From the NCBI GenBank assembly GCA_018697195.1, contig CM031858.1:113832380-113896379 (forward strand): a DNA stretch of 64,000 nucleotides, written 5' to 3'. The notes under the pieces are model-generated. The model had not been told where the DNA came from. It saw only the letters and a list, made by a program, of their open reading frames with translations, and ran no database searches. The DNA is from Certhia americana (taxonomy: Eukaryota > Chordata > Aves > Passeriformes > Certhiidae). Within the stretch, counting starts at the first letter, position 1. Each line of letters begins with the position of its first letter. This document shows, in pieces, positions 39,301 through 54,300 of this stretch. The position numbers and the translations under genes were made by a program.

Positions 39301-42300
39301 ATTCTTGACATTACTTTGTGTTAAAATGTAAAACCTATATTAGATTCAGGTTCATTTGAACACAGAAAATATTAAAGGACCACGTGATTCTAGACTTCAA
39401 AACTTACTTGAGTAGCTCATAATTCTTCTCATTAAGTCTTACAGCATTCTCCCGCCAAAACTTCTCAGATTTGTGCACAGGACTCCACTCCAGTCTTCCT
39501 GACTTGAGCTCAGAGCTGTATTCATCAAAGGAGCTGCAACACAAGACCTAAATGAGATATTGGCCAAGCTTCTATGAACACTTTGAACCATATGCCCAAG
39601 CCTGTCCCTCACAAATCTGGAGCTCAACTTGCTATGACACATTGGGAGTCATCACTCTGCAGAGTATGAGCCTCACCATTTTGTAAGTAAGAAAATGCAT
39701 GAGGCAAGAAGAAAAAATTGTTCTCAAACACAAACCTCTATCCGCCTCAAAACACTATCTACACAAATGCAACATTTTGGAATTTAATTCTCTGTTTTGC
39801 TGTGGTTTTATGGTTTAACTTCTCCAGTCAAGGATTTCAGTCTTTACCTTCCATCCATTTAAACCTTTGACACTACCTACAATATGCACTTCAATTTAAG
39901 CACAAGACCAAGAATTAGGTAAACATTAGCGAAAACTTGAGTTAATCTGGACAATAGAACTTATTCTAATCAGGACTCCAGTTTTGACTGGAAATCCTTT
40001 AAGATCACTTTAAAGCCCTTTAACGATTTCTCAGTTACAAATATCACAGATTTATTGAAGGTTTATTTTCTATTCCCCCTCTAAATACTGACATATAATA
40101 AGAAACTAACAACCTACACATCTCTGTATGCTCTTATTAAATAGCATTTACATATAATTCTGTAGATATTTTAGCCTTACAAAAGAAAAAGGTCCTACCA
40201 ACATTCACATAACTGCATTTTTTCAAGTGCACACTGCAAAGCATACCTAAGGTCCTGCACGCTCTCACCCAGCTTGTCCAGAAGAAATTTGATATCTTCA
40301 CTGATGTCTTCATCATCATATTTCTGCTGATCCAAATTCTCTAGCTGCTTTAAAACCTTACACTGAATCATGGCAAGAGCATATTCTTGGCGAGTTTCTC
40401 TCTCAGTAGATTTCTCTAACAAATTCTGGGGAAGTAAAGATGTATTTATTTTGTTTTAGAAAACACTACTTTGAAACAAAGCAGCATTTTAAAGAAATTC
40501 TTACTGGAATTTTTTAATTTAGCAAGTGACAAAACTGACCACTTCCTGAAATAATCTCTCTCTTCAATAACAGAAAGTACTAATTCACCTGTTTTGAATA
40601 TTTTCCACATGAAATGGAGGAGACTACAAAGATTAATAAATGAAAAAAGCAGGCTCATATCCCAAATACCAGAACCACCACCATAAACAACCACCTTTAT
40701 CTTGGATTATCATTTTAGCTTTCTGTGAAGAAATAGCATAAAGCAGAAAGCCTTAAAAAAAAAAAACCTGAAGTCTTATTTTCAATTCACAGTTACCATC
40801 TGGATTAGACCAGCTCTTTTCAAGCTTGGGAACATTCCAGCTAGACATTTTTATTTAAACAGAAGCTTGTTGGTAAGATTAGAATTATAAGCACAGAATG
40901 CAGTAGTCAAGTTCCAATGTCATTTATTCATTACATTTCTACTCAATTTAATCAGCTTTCAATTATATTTTTCAATCAGAGCTGGCCACCTGCACTTTTT
41001 GATAAAGCTGAAAACATGAATTTTATATAAAAGACAAAGTTCTTAATAAACAGAACACGTGTTTATATAAATAAGACTTAACATTTGCCAGAAATAAGCA
41101 GTGAAACCATATAGAAGGATTTTGGCTGCATCACTCCTGTCATAGAACTATTATGTTTGAGGTTTCTTAGATATCAGACATCCTATTAGTTACTGAGGCA
41201 GAACACTGAAAATCAATTTTAAAACTTGCAAACTAAATATAAGTCATATTACTGCTTTTAGTGGCCATATACAATTAGCTTTAATGTGCAAAAAAAAAAA
41301 AGCCACCCCAGTTTCTACTTCAGTAAGAGAACAAAAAGGTAATTCACAGAAAGTAATGCTAATTTACTTAGAATTAAAACTGCTAATGAGAGCAAATTAA
41401 AAAATAATGAATCTTAAGACGATTCAACAGGTTCAAGGAGCAGGTGGATAAAGGTTCCAAAGAACTCCTAGTTAAGATACTTTCAAGCAAATGTGGAAGC
41501 TACTCCAAATATTATTACCTATCTCATACCACAGTGAGATACTCAAACTTTTCATAATGATTTTGAAAGGCTATGTTAACAAAGTAAAAACACAAACATA
41601 TGATTATATAGAATGGATCAGTAAACTACGCAGCAATAAAAACCAAAATCTTAAGGTGTAAGACTAGTTCTAGGCAGGAAACAGACATACAAGGGAATAA
41701 AAGTGTGGAAAAATGAGGGGATAAAATAATAGGTAGAGAAAATAGCAGATTCAAAGAGAGAGGAGTGCCCAATACTTGTTGCTTTACTGAAAAAAAATAC
41801 TACATTTGCAGTTATATACTTCAGGCAATTAACTTGACAATAAAGTGAAATATGTCAAATTAGGAGAAATCAAGTAGTATAGGGGACATCCAAGTTGCCA
41901 AGACTTGTGGAGCACCTTCAGTAATGCACAGACAGATTTGGGGAATCATCAAGCCTAGTCTTTTATTCAATTCCCTTCCCCCCCCATAAACTGACACAAT
42001 GGCATCTCATACAGGGAAAGAATTACTTTGCCTCTGCTATCTATATTAATTTTGCTTCAGAACTCACAGCTCTGATGTCTAATTTCTAATTATTAATTTT
42101 CTAATCTATTATGTTCCTAACTGCCAGTTAACAACTCATCTTCACGCCAACACGAGTCCTTAATGATGGAGAAAGGAAACAACTAAGTTACACTCCCCCA
42201 AGCCTGTAACAGAAACAACTTATTCTTTCTTAGCCTTTATTTTAAAAAACTTAGCTTCATTTTTGTCTCCTCTTGCAGAACACAGGAAATCTAAGAACTA

Positions 42301-45300
42301 GCAATTATTTCTCCTACTTTTTATGACCTCAGAATAAGAAGAAACTGGATACTAACTGAGTTTCTCAGCTTCTTTTTCTCTTTTGAATTTTTTTCCCAAT
42401 TTGTCTTGCTATATGTCCTGCTTAATCCTAGCATTAAGATCTTTAAGAACACTACGTCTACAGAGTAAGAATAGTAAGAATACATAGTAAGAATAGCTCC
42501 TACTGAACATCTCATACCACTGTACTCCTTCACCAAGAGAAACAGCAGATTCTTATGATCTGCCTTATCCATAAGTCTTTCAGTGGCAGATGTTTTCAGA
42601 TAAGAGAGACAGAGTAAGCATCCTCACACAGCTTATCATTGCTAATCATCAAGCAACAATTTCCATTCCAATGTGCTTGCAACACTTACTATTGGAACAC
42701 AATCCACATCCAGGAAAATAAACAGCTTCCAAGACCTACATTTCCTACTCAGGATCCCAAGCACTGCTTGAAAACAGCATTTTAAGTTGTTACAGCTCTC
42801 CTGCATTACTCACAAGACACCTGGCAAGCACGCACATAAAACTAATAGCATCCACGAACAAAAAATGATACTCTCACAATGAAAACATGGAGCCTAGGTA
42901 CTCAGGTCTTCCTAATTATCTTAAACAGGACCAGGAATTTTCTGTAATGCAGACAGAGTAAGTTAACTAATCTCTCTTATATGGGTATTCTCATCTGCCT
43001 TTACAGAGACCAAGAAACTATTTTTGAACTAGTAAATGAAAATAATTTCTCAGTTGGACAAACACATGTATCCAAAATAATATTTAGTTAATTAAAGCTT
43101 CATAAGGTAAAATTTATCTGCTATTAGTAACTCCAGGGTTTTACAGTAGTACCAGTAGGAAAAAGAAGCTTGAATTAAAAAACAGAAATCACTAGTGCCA
43201 GTGTTAACATTGAATAAAAAAGACAATCTTATTTTATTGAATAGCAAATACCTATGACTAGTAATAGCCTGTATATGACCTGTAGCAAAAACTCAAGTTT
43301 ACAAAAAGAAAAAAACATACACAACCACAAAAAAAAACCCCAACTAAAAAAAAAATACACACAAAAAAAAACCCCCAAACACACAAACAAAAAAATTCCA
43401 ACCACCAGGTATTTCAGCTTTCCATCAGCTTATTGATATGGTCCAGCAGAAAGCAGCTGTGCATCAGCAACGTTTAAGACCTAGGAATTTGTGACAGAAG
43501 CACAGCACAGCTGCAGTCAACAGATACTTACCCGAAATGCTGCAAGGATGATTCTGGTAACTTTCTCTTTGACAGATTCCTGAAGAATATCTGACAGCAC
43601 AGGGACAATATTGTAGCGACGAAGATATTCACACATTTGAGGGCTAAATGCCAGCAGCCACACACAGAAAATCATCTGATACTGGAGCTGAAAACCGCAT
43701 TTGTTGCTCAAGACACCCATGATGCTAAAAAATTGACACAGTACACATTGAATTTTTAAATAACGACTACATAGGTTGCATTGCTTCAATCAGAAATGTT
43801 AAAAGAAATGGTAAGAACTCATTAGAAAGAGCTGCTGAGGATCAGCATACAACATACATTTCACAGTAACCTGCACCACTATTTATCATTGTATAAGCAG
43901 CTTGTTCAGAAAGCTGTCTTTTAAAGAGATGGTTATTTTCTCATTAGCCTTAGAGCCATAAAGCAGCTTTTCCCATATCAACTGATGTGGTATTGTATCC
44001 ATCTTCTGGCTCACCAAGACGGTTTTTCTACTGGTATGTTTAAAGCATTATTTGTCATTCTGGAAGAAACAGAAATCTCAGCTACTCCTTCAGACTTGAG
44101 AATAAATAAATGTAACAAAATCTACACAAATTGAACTTCGTTCCTTCATTGTACTTGTCCACAGGAGTGTCTGAAATGAGCTGAAGTATTCATTATTTAA
44201 GATCAAGTTATCAGAAAACAGTCCACAGATACAAATACACAAAGTACTGCCAGAAAAAGAATAGTATCACAAGATCTTCAAAAAGACCTCATGGAAAAGG
44301 TTTGCTCAGCTGAAGTTTTGAAAATTTAATAAGCAATTTACAGGTCAATTTTTAAATAGCTAACTCAATTTAAAATTTAAAAAAAGAATCTACATTCTTA
44401 TCAAGTTTAAGGTAAGTCCAAACATGGTGAAACACAGGTTTATTGTAATGCTTTAATACTGATTAAACAGCTTCCTTGGTTTCAGATGTGTCATCTTGAC
44501 ACATAGGAACACCACTTGAAATTTTACTTCATTAGGAATTTTGACTTTTATCCATTTCAGTGTAGAGGCAAAATTTTCATTAAAGTGCAAATTATGTATC
44601 AACCATCCCCAGTAGAGGCGTAGATGGCAGAAAAACTATTTATAGGCAAGCATTTTTTAAATAAGATGAGTGCTGAAATCCTAGCCCAACATAAAGCTAT
44701 TTATTAGCAGAATTGATAAAGGAATGACTTACTTGAAGACACATGTGGAAAGAAATTGATCCTAGCTCTAGAAAATGTTTCTCCTTTCACTAATATTTTC
44801 AGACAGAAAAATTCCAAACTCAAAGACTACGATGATTAGCAGAAATTCATTTCATTAGTCCTTTTCTATTGAAAAATAAACAGAATATCTTCAGCTGAAG
44901 ACAAATGGTTATATTCCTGTTCAGATACATACTTAAGCAGTTCTTCTTGAACAGGAAAGTTGCATTAAAGCCTCAACAGTGCAAGATTCATTTGTCTATT
45001 TGACTGTGTTAATGTTTGAAAACAAATCTCTTTTGTACACAAACGGAACAGCTGTCTATTACAAGAGAGTTCTATTCCAAAAAAAGGTCACCGGAGTGCA
45101 CTACTGTAAGTGCATGGATATCCATATAAATTGAAATAGGTGCTCACCAATTTACTCCATCTGCTTCTACCCATGCAAAGCGGTATTCATTGACCCTGAG
45201 CATCAGCTGCAGACATCCAGCAACACATTGCACATACTGGGAACTCTGGGTGAAAAGAACAACACATCACTTATTACCAGAAGAGTCAGGTAGTAAGTGC

Positions 45301-48300
45301 TGAAGTAGTTTCCCTAATTAGGCTTTACTGGCATAACAGAAGAGAGTTCTGAATATTAAAGGAGTGTTATGCAAGTGATACACTTTACATTATCAGAACA
45401 TTTGAACAGGCCTTCCTTCAGTATCTATGAATGAAAGCTGTCTTCTGTTTGAATAAATTTGCCAGAGCATGTTCTTCTATCTTCTTACTCAATTGTTAGC
45501 ATTACCTTCACTAATACTAATCATACATTAATCAGATATGCTGCTGATAAAATGTCATTTGCTTTTTCCCTCCCTATAAGCCTTTTCCTTGAAAGTCTCA
45601 TGGTAGCTCACTCACATAATACAAGATTAAACCTTTTGAACATTTAATGAAGCAAAGAAGTTAGGCAATCCCATATGAGAAGAAAAGGAGGCAATAAACA
45701 GAATTGAAAATAAAGAGTAACTCATTCTGTGTCTCTCATGAGAGATTTAAGTCCTTTATGTAAAAACTAAGTCTGTGCATCTGGGCTCAAATCATCTAGA
45801 ACATCAATATCCCTGTGAAAGTATTCATTTTCACACCCCGTGCAAATAAAATAGCTATAAACACACAGTTAGCTCTCCCACTCCAAATAATGCATTAATT
45901 TATCTGCATCACCAACCCATTGAACTCAGAGTTTTCTTTTTAAAGAGTCTGTCATAAAAGCATTGTCTTCCAACACCATTATAATTGAAATTTCTTAATA
46001 GAATTCCAGCTCTCATTTCCTGCATAAAATGCTACAACTGCATCTCTAATTTATTCTGAAATTAGCCAAATCCTGCTTGAAAATCCTGCATAAGTTAGAT
46101 CTGAAATCTGTACACTAACAAAGTTAAGACAATACTTCAGAGGAGCTCATGGCTCCACAGTAAGTGGTGGTGTATGCTGTAGAACTATTTGCTATTCTAT
46201 GGCTGTATGACAGAGGGCTGTCAGCCTAAAAAACCTAACACTATGGAACACAGACCTGCACATGAAATACTGAAATACTTCAATTTATATTCTCAGGCCA
46301 TTTTTCTATGTCCTACCCATAGTCATGTGTAACTCCAGACAGGGGGTCATTTAAGAGGCTTCTCCTCTACAGGAAGCCAAGACTATAAAGCCATTACTAC
46401 ACTTCGAAGAACAACAAATCCCGACTTAAGTTTTCTGAGAAACTTTGAGCACTTTCAGGCTGCAAAAGGAACAAAAGATTCTACTCCACATTCAAGAACT
46501 ATGATAAACTGCTTCATCAGGCTACACCACCACAGAAAACCCAGTGAGGATGATTATTTGCATTTGTTATACTGCCACAGTTCATCTCCAAGCTCAGCAG
46601 CTATTATAGCCACATGAAATTCAGTATTTAAAAAAAATATTGATGCAAAAAGGACAATTTATTTTCCTCTGAATTCAAGCTATTCAAATATGAAAAGCTG
46701 ACAGCTTTAAAAGCACTCTTCCAATTTCATGCTACAGTGGTTTAGGGGCAATATCAGCTTTAATATCTGATGTGCCCTTTTCATAGTTCTGCAGAGCACA
46801 ACAGTCAAAAGCTTCTCTGTTTCAGGCTTCTTCTAAAAGTCCAACAACTCAGTGATAAACAGACAGTACTGAATCCCAGAATCACTGGGGCTGGAAAATA
46901 CCTCTATGATCACCAAGTCAGGGACTTAGAATTGTTTGAATATTAAATTAATTTTCTATAATTTTTTTCAAGTTTTAACAAAGAGAATTCTAGATACATC
47001 TACAGCTTTAACAAGACAAACTAACTTGTAAAATATACACTTCCACTGCCAATATTCTATGTGAAATCAATGTTTAAAAATACTTTTGTTTCTTGGCGCC
47101 ACCACCTGGCACTCTGTTGTACAGTTCTGATTTCAAGTACTTCTTATCACTGGAACCTTAACCAGAGGAATGAACATCACCTGCCCAAAATAGCAGAATG
47201 ACAGATTTCAAAGATATACTCACATCACTTGTGGAGACTGCTCCTGTATCCACAGAACCCCCTGCACCACGTAGTTTCTAGGAAAAAAAAAATGTTTAAA
47301 ATCAGAGTTGTTCTTCACCCTTAACAAACAGTTGTTACCAAGTTTCTTTCAATTCTCCAATCATTCTAGTCATTAAAAAAAAATTTAGACTCTATTAGAT
47401 ATACTTCCTGCTTAATACATTAATATGCAATATATTGTATTTATTTCACACACACAATTCATGCCTAGAAAAATGTTCTTGGAACTGATCTGGTACAAAA
47501 ACATTTTCAATTATTTAAGTGTGGATTTATTCAGCACATTTAGTTCTCTTAGAACTTGCAAACTACTCTTTCATCCTTCTAAAGGAAATTCAAACTTAAA
47601 GGTTTGTCTTCCAGAAGAAAAAAATAAAATTCCTTGTTAATAAGCCTAGTTTAGAAAACTATGAAAAATATACCACAAATAAATCTACTGAATGTTTCTT
47701 GGCTCTCCAGAATTCACTTCTACTACAACACTAAGAGAGTGACAAATCACTGTGTTTTGAAGAAAAAATGTCCAGAAATGAATACAAAGGAGAATGATTC
47801 ATCTTTGAAGGACAAGCCAGAAGTTAGTGGTACAAACTGAGCTAATACCATAAAAACACTGCCCAAATAAGTTGTCATTTATTCAGTTTCAAGACATAGG
47901 ACTAAAAGGAAAGGCTTTTTACTACAGTAAACTGGAAAAAGGTTTTGATATTCAGTTTCTGCTGCCATGTGACTTTTCTTCACAGCAAAAAGCACTGATA
48001 GCAAAACCAGTATTAACCAAGAGAAAAGGATTAATTTACATTTCAAGGACTGGAGTAAAACACTTAAAATACTAAGTTAAAAACTAAGTGCTTGAATAAA
48101 GCAAATTTAGCTTTAAAAATGACAAAGTAAAATTTAATTTAAAAAAATAACAAAACCAAAAATATACCTCCTGTTTGCACATTTGTACATTCATATTCTT
48201 GAAAAAAGTTTCCAAAGTTACTGTAAACTTTAAACAAAAGCAGCTTTTTACCTGCGAACTAAGCTGAGTTTTAATCCAGTTGAAATAGTAATTCAAGTCA

Positions 48301-51300
48301 CTGCCTTCCATAAGCTCCCTTCCCCAAGCAGCCAGTTTGGCAATAATTCTTGCTGCCTGAAAAAGAATGCGATAAATCAAGTTTTCAAACACAGCAATTT
48401 CGGAATTCAGTGAGAAGTTCTGTAAATTTTGGAAACCAATTTTAGACAAAAGATAGTCCCTTACAGAAATCTACCTGTTTTCTATGTAGGGGAATCTTTG
48501 TGCCTGTTATCAGTTACTTGTAGCTACTGAAGTTCACAAGGCACCAATAAAGAACTCAAAAGGAGATGGAGGGAAGATCTCAATGGATCTCAAAGGACAC
48601 CACTACAGTCAGAAATCAATCAAAAGCAAGACACTTGACGGCCTAACACATGCAGGCTTGATTTAAGCAACTTCAGCATATACCAATACAAATTGTAACA
48701 TAGTATTGAAGGGTTTTTGTACTTAAACTGAAGGAAGTCATCTTCAGGAAGGGAGACGTTTCAAGCCCAGAAAAAGAAGGGCAGAGAAGGAAAACGGAAG
48801 GTACAATTTAAGACTATAGTTGGGGAGTAAAAATGTGGTTAGGTTAAGAATTTTCGTGATGCCTATGGCTTTAAGAATACTTAAACAGGAGTATATTTCT
48901 ACATCAGTCTTTCCAAATTATATTTGAAATAAATCTACATTGCAGTTAATTTGCAATAGCATTTGAGCCAGCCTATATATAAAGAGGCAGCATAACCAAG
49001 AAATTACTGAAGCAGGGGTTCATTTGCATGCAGACAGTTCCATGTGATGCAGTGAGGAAACTATTCTACCACCTTTCCACCTTGTTGTATTCACATGTGC
49101 AGCACCACCACTGATTTCTAGAGGGATTGTGAGTCTGGAACAACAATAGCTACATTAAAATGTATCAAATCCCCTTCTGAATGCAAGTAAATCACCATAT
49201 GAAATCCCTCTAGCTTTAAAATACAAGATATTAGCTCTCTAGTCAACCATTCTTCTGAGTTAAAACTGCTACCTGGCCCCTGAATGAGAGACCATTTATG
49301 CTTAGCAGAATTTGAACCTACACAGAGGATGAGTATTTTTATCTCATTATGTCCGCCTCGGCAGACTTAATGATGTGGCATCAAAAATCTTCCAGAGTGC
49401 ATAGTAAGGAGAAAAATAAAATTAACCCAACAAAAATAACACCATCCTGAAACTTGGTTTTGAAAACTTTCATGTGCTTTAAAAAAACATGGACTGTAGT
49501 AAAAGATATATAAAAAAGTAATAAGGCAGGAAACTTAGTGGATCCACTTCAAGTTGCTTCACATTAAGATTCACTGTGTCTTGTTAAATTATTTGTATAT
49601 TTTTGCAGTACCTAAAGAAAGCATTATCTGAATAACACAAAACTGAGTAGAGAAATACTGACCATCAAAATATTTTTAAATACCATGTATTTAAAAACCA
49701 CCATTCCAAAGAGAGTTTGCACTGCAAGCATCTAAAAATTATGCTTTACCTGCAATGCATATTTGGGCAGTCAGCATTGTCTGAGTGCTCAAACTGCAGT
49801 TTTGCAGGATGGGCCTTCAGTAGCATCACCACCAAAAAAACCACAAAACAAACTGCATTGGCCAAAAAAACCCCAGCCACCTCCTCACTCAGCTACACCA
49901 AGAAAATTGATCCACATTCATACAGTCAACCAATTAGATTAAATAAATAAATAAATAAAGCCTAACATTTTTCTTGAGAGCATGCCAGCTCACTGTTTAA
50001 GTTGCAGTACAGCCCCAAACAGTTGCACTGGCCACTCCCCAGGGCAAACAGCACGGCTGGCTCTGTGTCTTGGAATCCCTGCACCAGTTCTGTCCCCACA
50101 GCCTAATGCAGGCCAGGCAGGGAGTTTCTAGTTTGAGTCTCTGATTTGACTCTACCATATCATCCCAGCACAAACATATGCATTGTTGAACAACATAGCT
50201 GTGCAGTTTTCATTTCCTTAAGCCATAATATAAGGTTCACTGTTGGAAACTCTGGTCTCCACTAGGAATTTACAGTTATACAAACATATTCTTGCCCCAC
50301 AAGACAAAAAGCCTGCTGAGATAAAATAGCCAGTTCTCACCACTGACAACAGAAGAATATTAAAGATTCCAGAAAAGCTACTCCATATACAGGAGGAGCA
50401 AACAGTAGTCAAAACATAGCAGAAACCATACACTGCACATGGCTGTACAGGGTTTGGCTGGGATGGACTCAATTTTCTTCACAGCAGGTGTGGTTTAGAC
50501 TGGTATCCAAAACAGTGGTGGTAATGTAACAATGTTTTAGCTGCTGCTGAGCAGCACTTGAACAACAACAAGCACTTCTCTGTTTCTCACTCAACACTTC
50601 CAGTGAGTCAGCTGATAAACTGAGCATATGAGAAAATAAGGTTCAGCGAGGTAAAGATATTTCCTTTGCACAAGATGAGAACCTAAATTCTAATATTTGT
50701 GCAGCATTGACTGGCAGTTGTGATAAAAGATTTTCACGTATGTTTTACTGTACTAATTACTGTACTCTATGAAAATCCCTGCTTTTCTGAATTTTTAAAG
50801 CCCGCCCTAATCTTCCAGAAATAAATCAATGACAATTAACAATATAACTTTGCTTTTTAAAATGTGGTTAGGTGAAGGTTGTATAAAGAATGACTTGTCT
50901 AGACTGCAAGAAGAAAACTTGCCAGTCCAGGCAGAAGTTTAGTTTCAAATTCCAAAATCTCCTGAGGAAATATAGAACCAGCATTTTTCTCTACCATCTT
51001 CAGAGACAGGTTCATTTGAAACCTACCATATGCACAGTGAAGAGATCTTGTCGATTCAACATTGGCAGAAAATAGGACCATGCAGTGTTTTTACCACGTT
51101 TTGCATAATCAAAGAAGATGCAAACGCGCTGATGATTTTCCTGTAAAAATTGAGAGAGAGGAAAAGATGACAGACTTGTAAAAGCATTCGACATACAGCA
51201 GTTATTTGCTCCTTGGTATGTTGGCATAGATTATCAGTGCGTATCCTGGCTTGTAAGAGCCCACGGAAATTTTTCAGTTAGACAGAAAAATTACTTGTGG

Positions 51301-54300
51301 ATACAGCTCATTTCAGCACTCCAACATTAAGCTTGGATTTGGGGTGGAGGAAACAAACCTTGAAGCCTTAGTTGTATCCCAGTACTGCAACACCTGCATG
51401 AGCAAAAATACATATATTCTTTTGAACACACAAGTGAAGCAAGGCAAATAAGAAACAAGCTAAGTACTGTCATTTTGTAAGAATAACACCACTCTTCATC
51501 TAACCAATTATGCTTGATTAAAGTCCATACAAAGCTTTGAATGTACTGCTACTTCCACACAAGAGGCTGTTGTTCAACTTCTTCTATAAGTGAAACCTTG
51601 GGGGTGTAAATGACCTTTCCCATTCCTCTCAATGGGAAATGAGCTATTCTGGCCCAGATGAGGCTGCAACTGATTCAGCAGTTACCTCAGGCAACCTGTG
51701 TATCTATAAGAGGACACTGCCACCAGAAGTCTGTTCCCCATGGCTCCTACCCTGAGTCACAGGAGACCGCAACTACCTAAGCCTGTGCACCAGGGACAGC
51801 TTCTTTAAGTATTTCCCCTAATAATCACTATGCAAAGCAGCTATTACAGTTCTCCTTACAGCAGGCCAGAGAACAGGCCAACCAGTCATAAAGGAGAAAG
51901 AAAAGCTCTGCTGTTTCCTAATAGCCTAGAATATAAACAGAGAGTCCCAAAAAATCTCACATCTGCATTCTTGGTTTTCCTCAAGTATTTCCATATGCTT
52001 TCCAGCCTGGTGGATTAGAAGCTTTCCTTCTGTAGAGATGTCTCCCCATTGAAGCCAAATTACTACCACCAAGTACACAACTCGTATCGAGGATGGCAAA
52101 TGAGAAACTCACAAAAGGACAGTATCTCCACTATCCACAATTTAATTTTCAAACTCCCCTAGCTATGAAGGCTTTTCTCTGCGCCCTGTTATTAATTCTA
52201 GGGATGAAAAACCAGCTAGGCAAGCCTCCTTGTCAAAATATGGTCCATTAAGCACAAGACGACCTGAATGTATCCATGATTCAAACAGTGGCATCTTACT
52301 AAGCCTTAGAGCTTCAACCAACCCTTCCTGAAAAGTAACAATCCTTACCTCAAAACACAAGTTTTCTCACTTTTACTCTTCCTATTCTTTTCCCCATCCC
52401 CCTGCTGGAAGAGTAAGTGAGTGGCTGTGTGGTGCCTAGCTGCCAGATGGGGTTAAACCAACGACAGTATTGTACAAAATGGGCTGCAAACTGCTGCCCT
52501 GATCACTGAATGGGGAAGGTCAGATGTCACCAGTTATCTGCCAGTTATAACCCTTACTGTGATTCTCTACATGCCATGTGTAAAAAAGCACCCAGAAACG
52601 TCATCAAAATTTGTTGTTTGAACTATGAAATAACTGAAAGCAAGATCTCAGGAAGACAGAGACTTTGGTGGAGAGCTTTTACTCTGTAAAAAGAAAAAAA
52701 GAGCTTATTTGATGAGAAATGGCAGTTCGATCAAATAAATCACTGTTAGCATCTGAATGTGCTGAACAGTCTAGCTAAGAAAGATCAAAACTTACCAGAT
52801 CAATGAGTTCAGTTTACAACATAACTAAGGAGGAGACAGACAAGTCTGGAAGCAGAAATGCTGAAATAATTTCAACATGCTGTCAGTCAGAAGACTCATC
52901 TGGTTTGCTGTTAAGGTGCAGGATCAAGACAGACGGGAAGGAGTGAAAAACTCCCCATGGCCCTGAAATACATAGTGTTACACCTTCCTAGGAAGCTACT
53001 GACTACACTGATAAAAAGAAAATTCTGAAGTTCTCACATCAACAGTTGAATAATTTAGTAGCTGTCATTTTTGAAGAAGCATAATGAAGTTCAGGTGCTA
53101 CTGCTACCTGCACCAACTAGGGTAGGTTCTTAAAGATTTCATAAGTAATAGACTGTGCAGTGTAGGTCACTAATCCAAAGAAATTGTACCAAGAATTTAT
53201 CAGACAAACAGGTAAGAAATATTTCTCAAGGATAACAGTATGCTAACACTCTCCACCTTCAGAAGTAAAGCAGAATGACAATCTTATGGTAAACAGCACA
53301 CTAATTTCACGTTTACCACTGTTCAAAAGAAATCTTTCTTAGGAAGGTCATCAAATCAGTCACTAGAACTGCTGGAACAATCCTAGACACACCAGTAAGC
53401 TTTTGATGAGCTCAAAACACAGTTGACATAATTTTTACCACTTCACAATCAAAGAACATACAGATAATAGAAGAACCATAGTCAGTCATTATCAGACAAA
53501 AGCTGAATACTGCTACCTGCAAGAGTTTCTAGAAGTTCCAGCTATCAAAAGCAGCTTTTAAAACTATTTGTTCATCTCATGAAACTACAGCAAACATTTT
53601 CTCAAGGCAAATTTTACTCAGAGTCAATGGCACCATGACAGGCCATGTCAAAAATCTTTGAATGTACTGAATTGAGACAAGTCAGGCAAAGACTGGAGAC
53701 TTCATATCCACCACAAGAAAAAAGGGGCAAAACTATTTACATGAGCATGACAGAACAAGGGGGAATGGCTTCAAACTGGGAGTAGGTTTAGGTATTAGGG
53801 AAAGACTGTGAGGCACTGGAACAGGTTGCAGAGGGAAGCTGTGGATGCCCCATCCCTGGAGGTCTTCAAGAACTGGTTGGACGGGGCTTTGAGCAAGCTG
53901 GTTTAGCTGAAGCTGTCCCTGACCACAGCAAGGGGGCTGGAACCAGGTATCTTCAAGGTACCCCTTTCTAACCCAAACCATTCTAAGATTTTATGATACT
54001 GTGTGTTCTGGTGCCCGGGCAGTCTGCAGAGACCCTTCCCTAAACTCACAGTCACACCATTATTCCAATATGCTGCTTTCTGACAAGAATCTTACACCTT
54101 GAAAATGTGCAACCAGGGGTTCATAAGGTACCACTGGCTGTATGTTCCAACCCCTGATCATGACCAACACAAAACAGAAGCCTGGTTTCAGCCTTGCTGA
54201 ATGGCGATGTCACAGGTGAGGAAACTCTTGAGACAATTGCCTCCACACAAGCTTTCTATGCCAGCATCCCTAAATCCCTCCCTGAATAATGCAATCACAC

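Larger units (their letters stand above)
48357..51026 (-). other. ATP6V1H: ATP6V1H intron (2,670 bases)
   Basis: This GT-AG intron falls between whole codons. It has an AAAT microsatellite at 49941-49959 and the 5' part of an ERVL-type LTR at 50444-50620. Confidence 0.9.

Noticed and set aside
43725..43789. Extension of the ATP6V1H open frame upstream of the exon at 43724
   Set aside because: A good acceptor (attttttag) lies exactly at 43725 and the frame before it does not match the family. The true upstream codons are in the exon at 45148-45245.
50444..52466. LTR 5' fragment and 3' fragment read as the two ends of one provirus
   Set aside because: An intact ATP6V1H coding exon lies between them, and each is a partial LTR. 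They are separate insertions.
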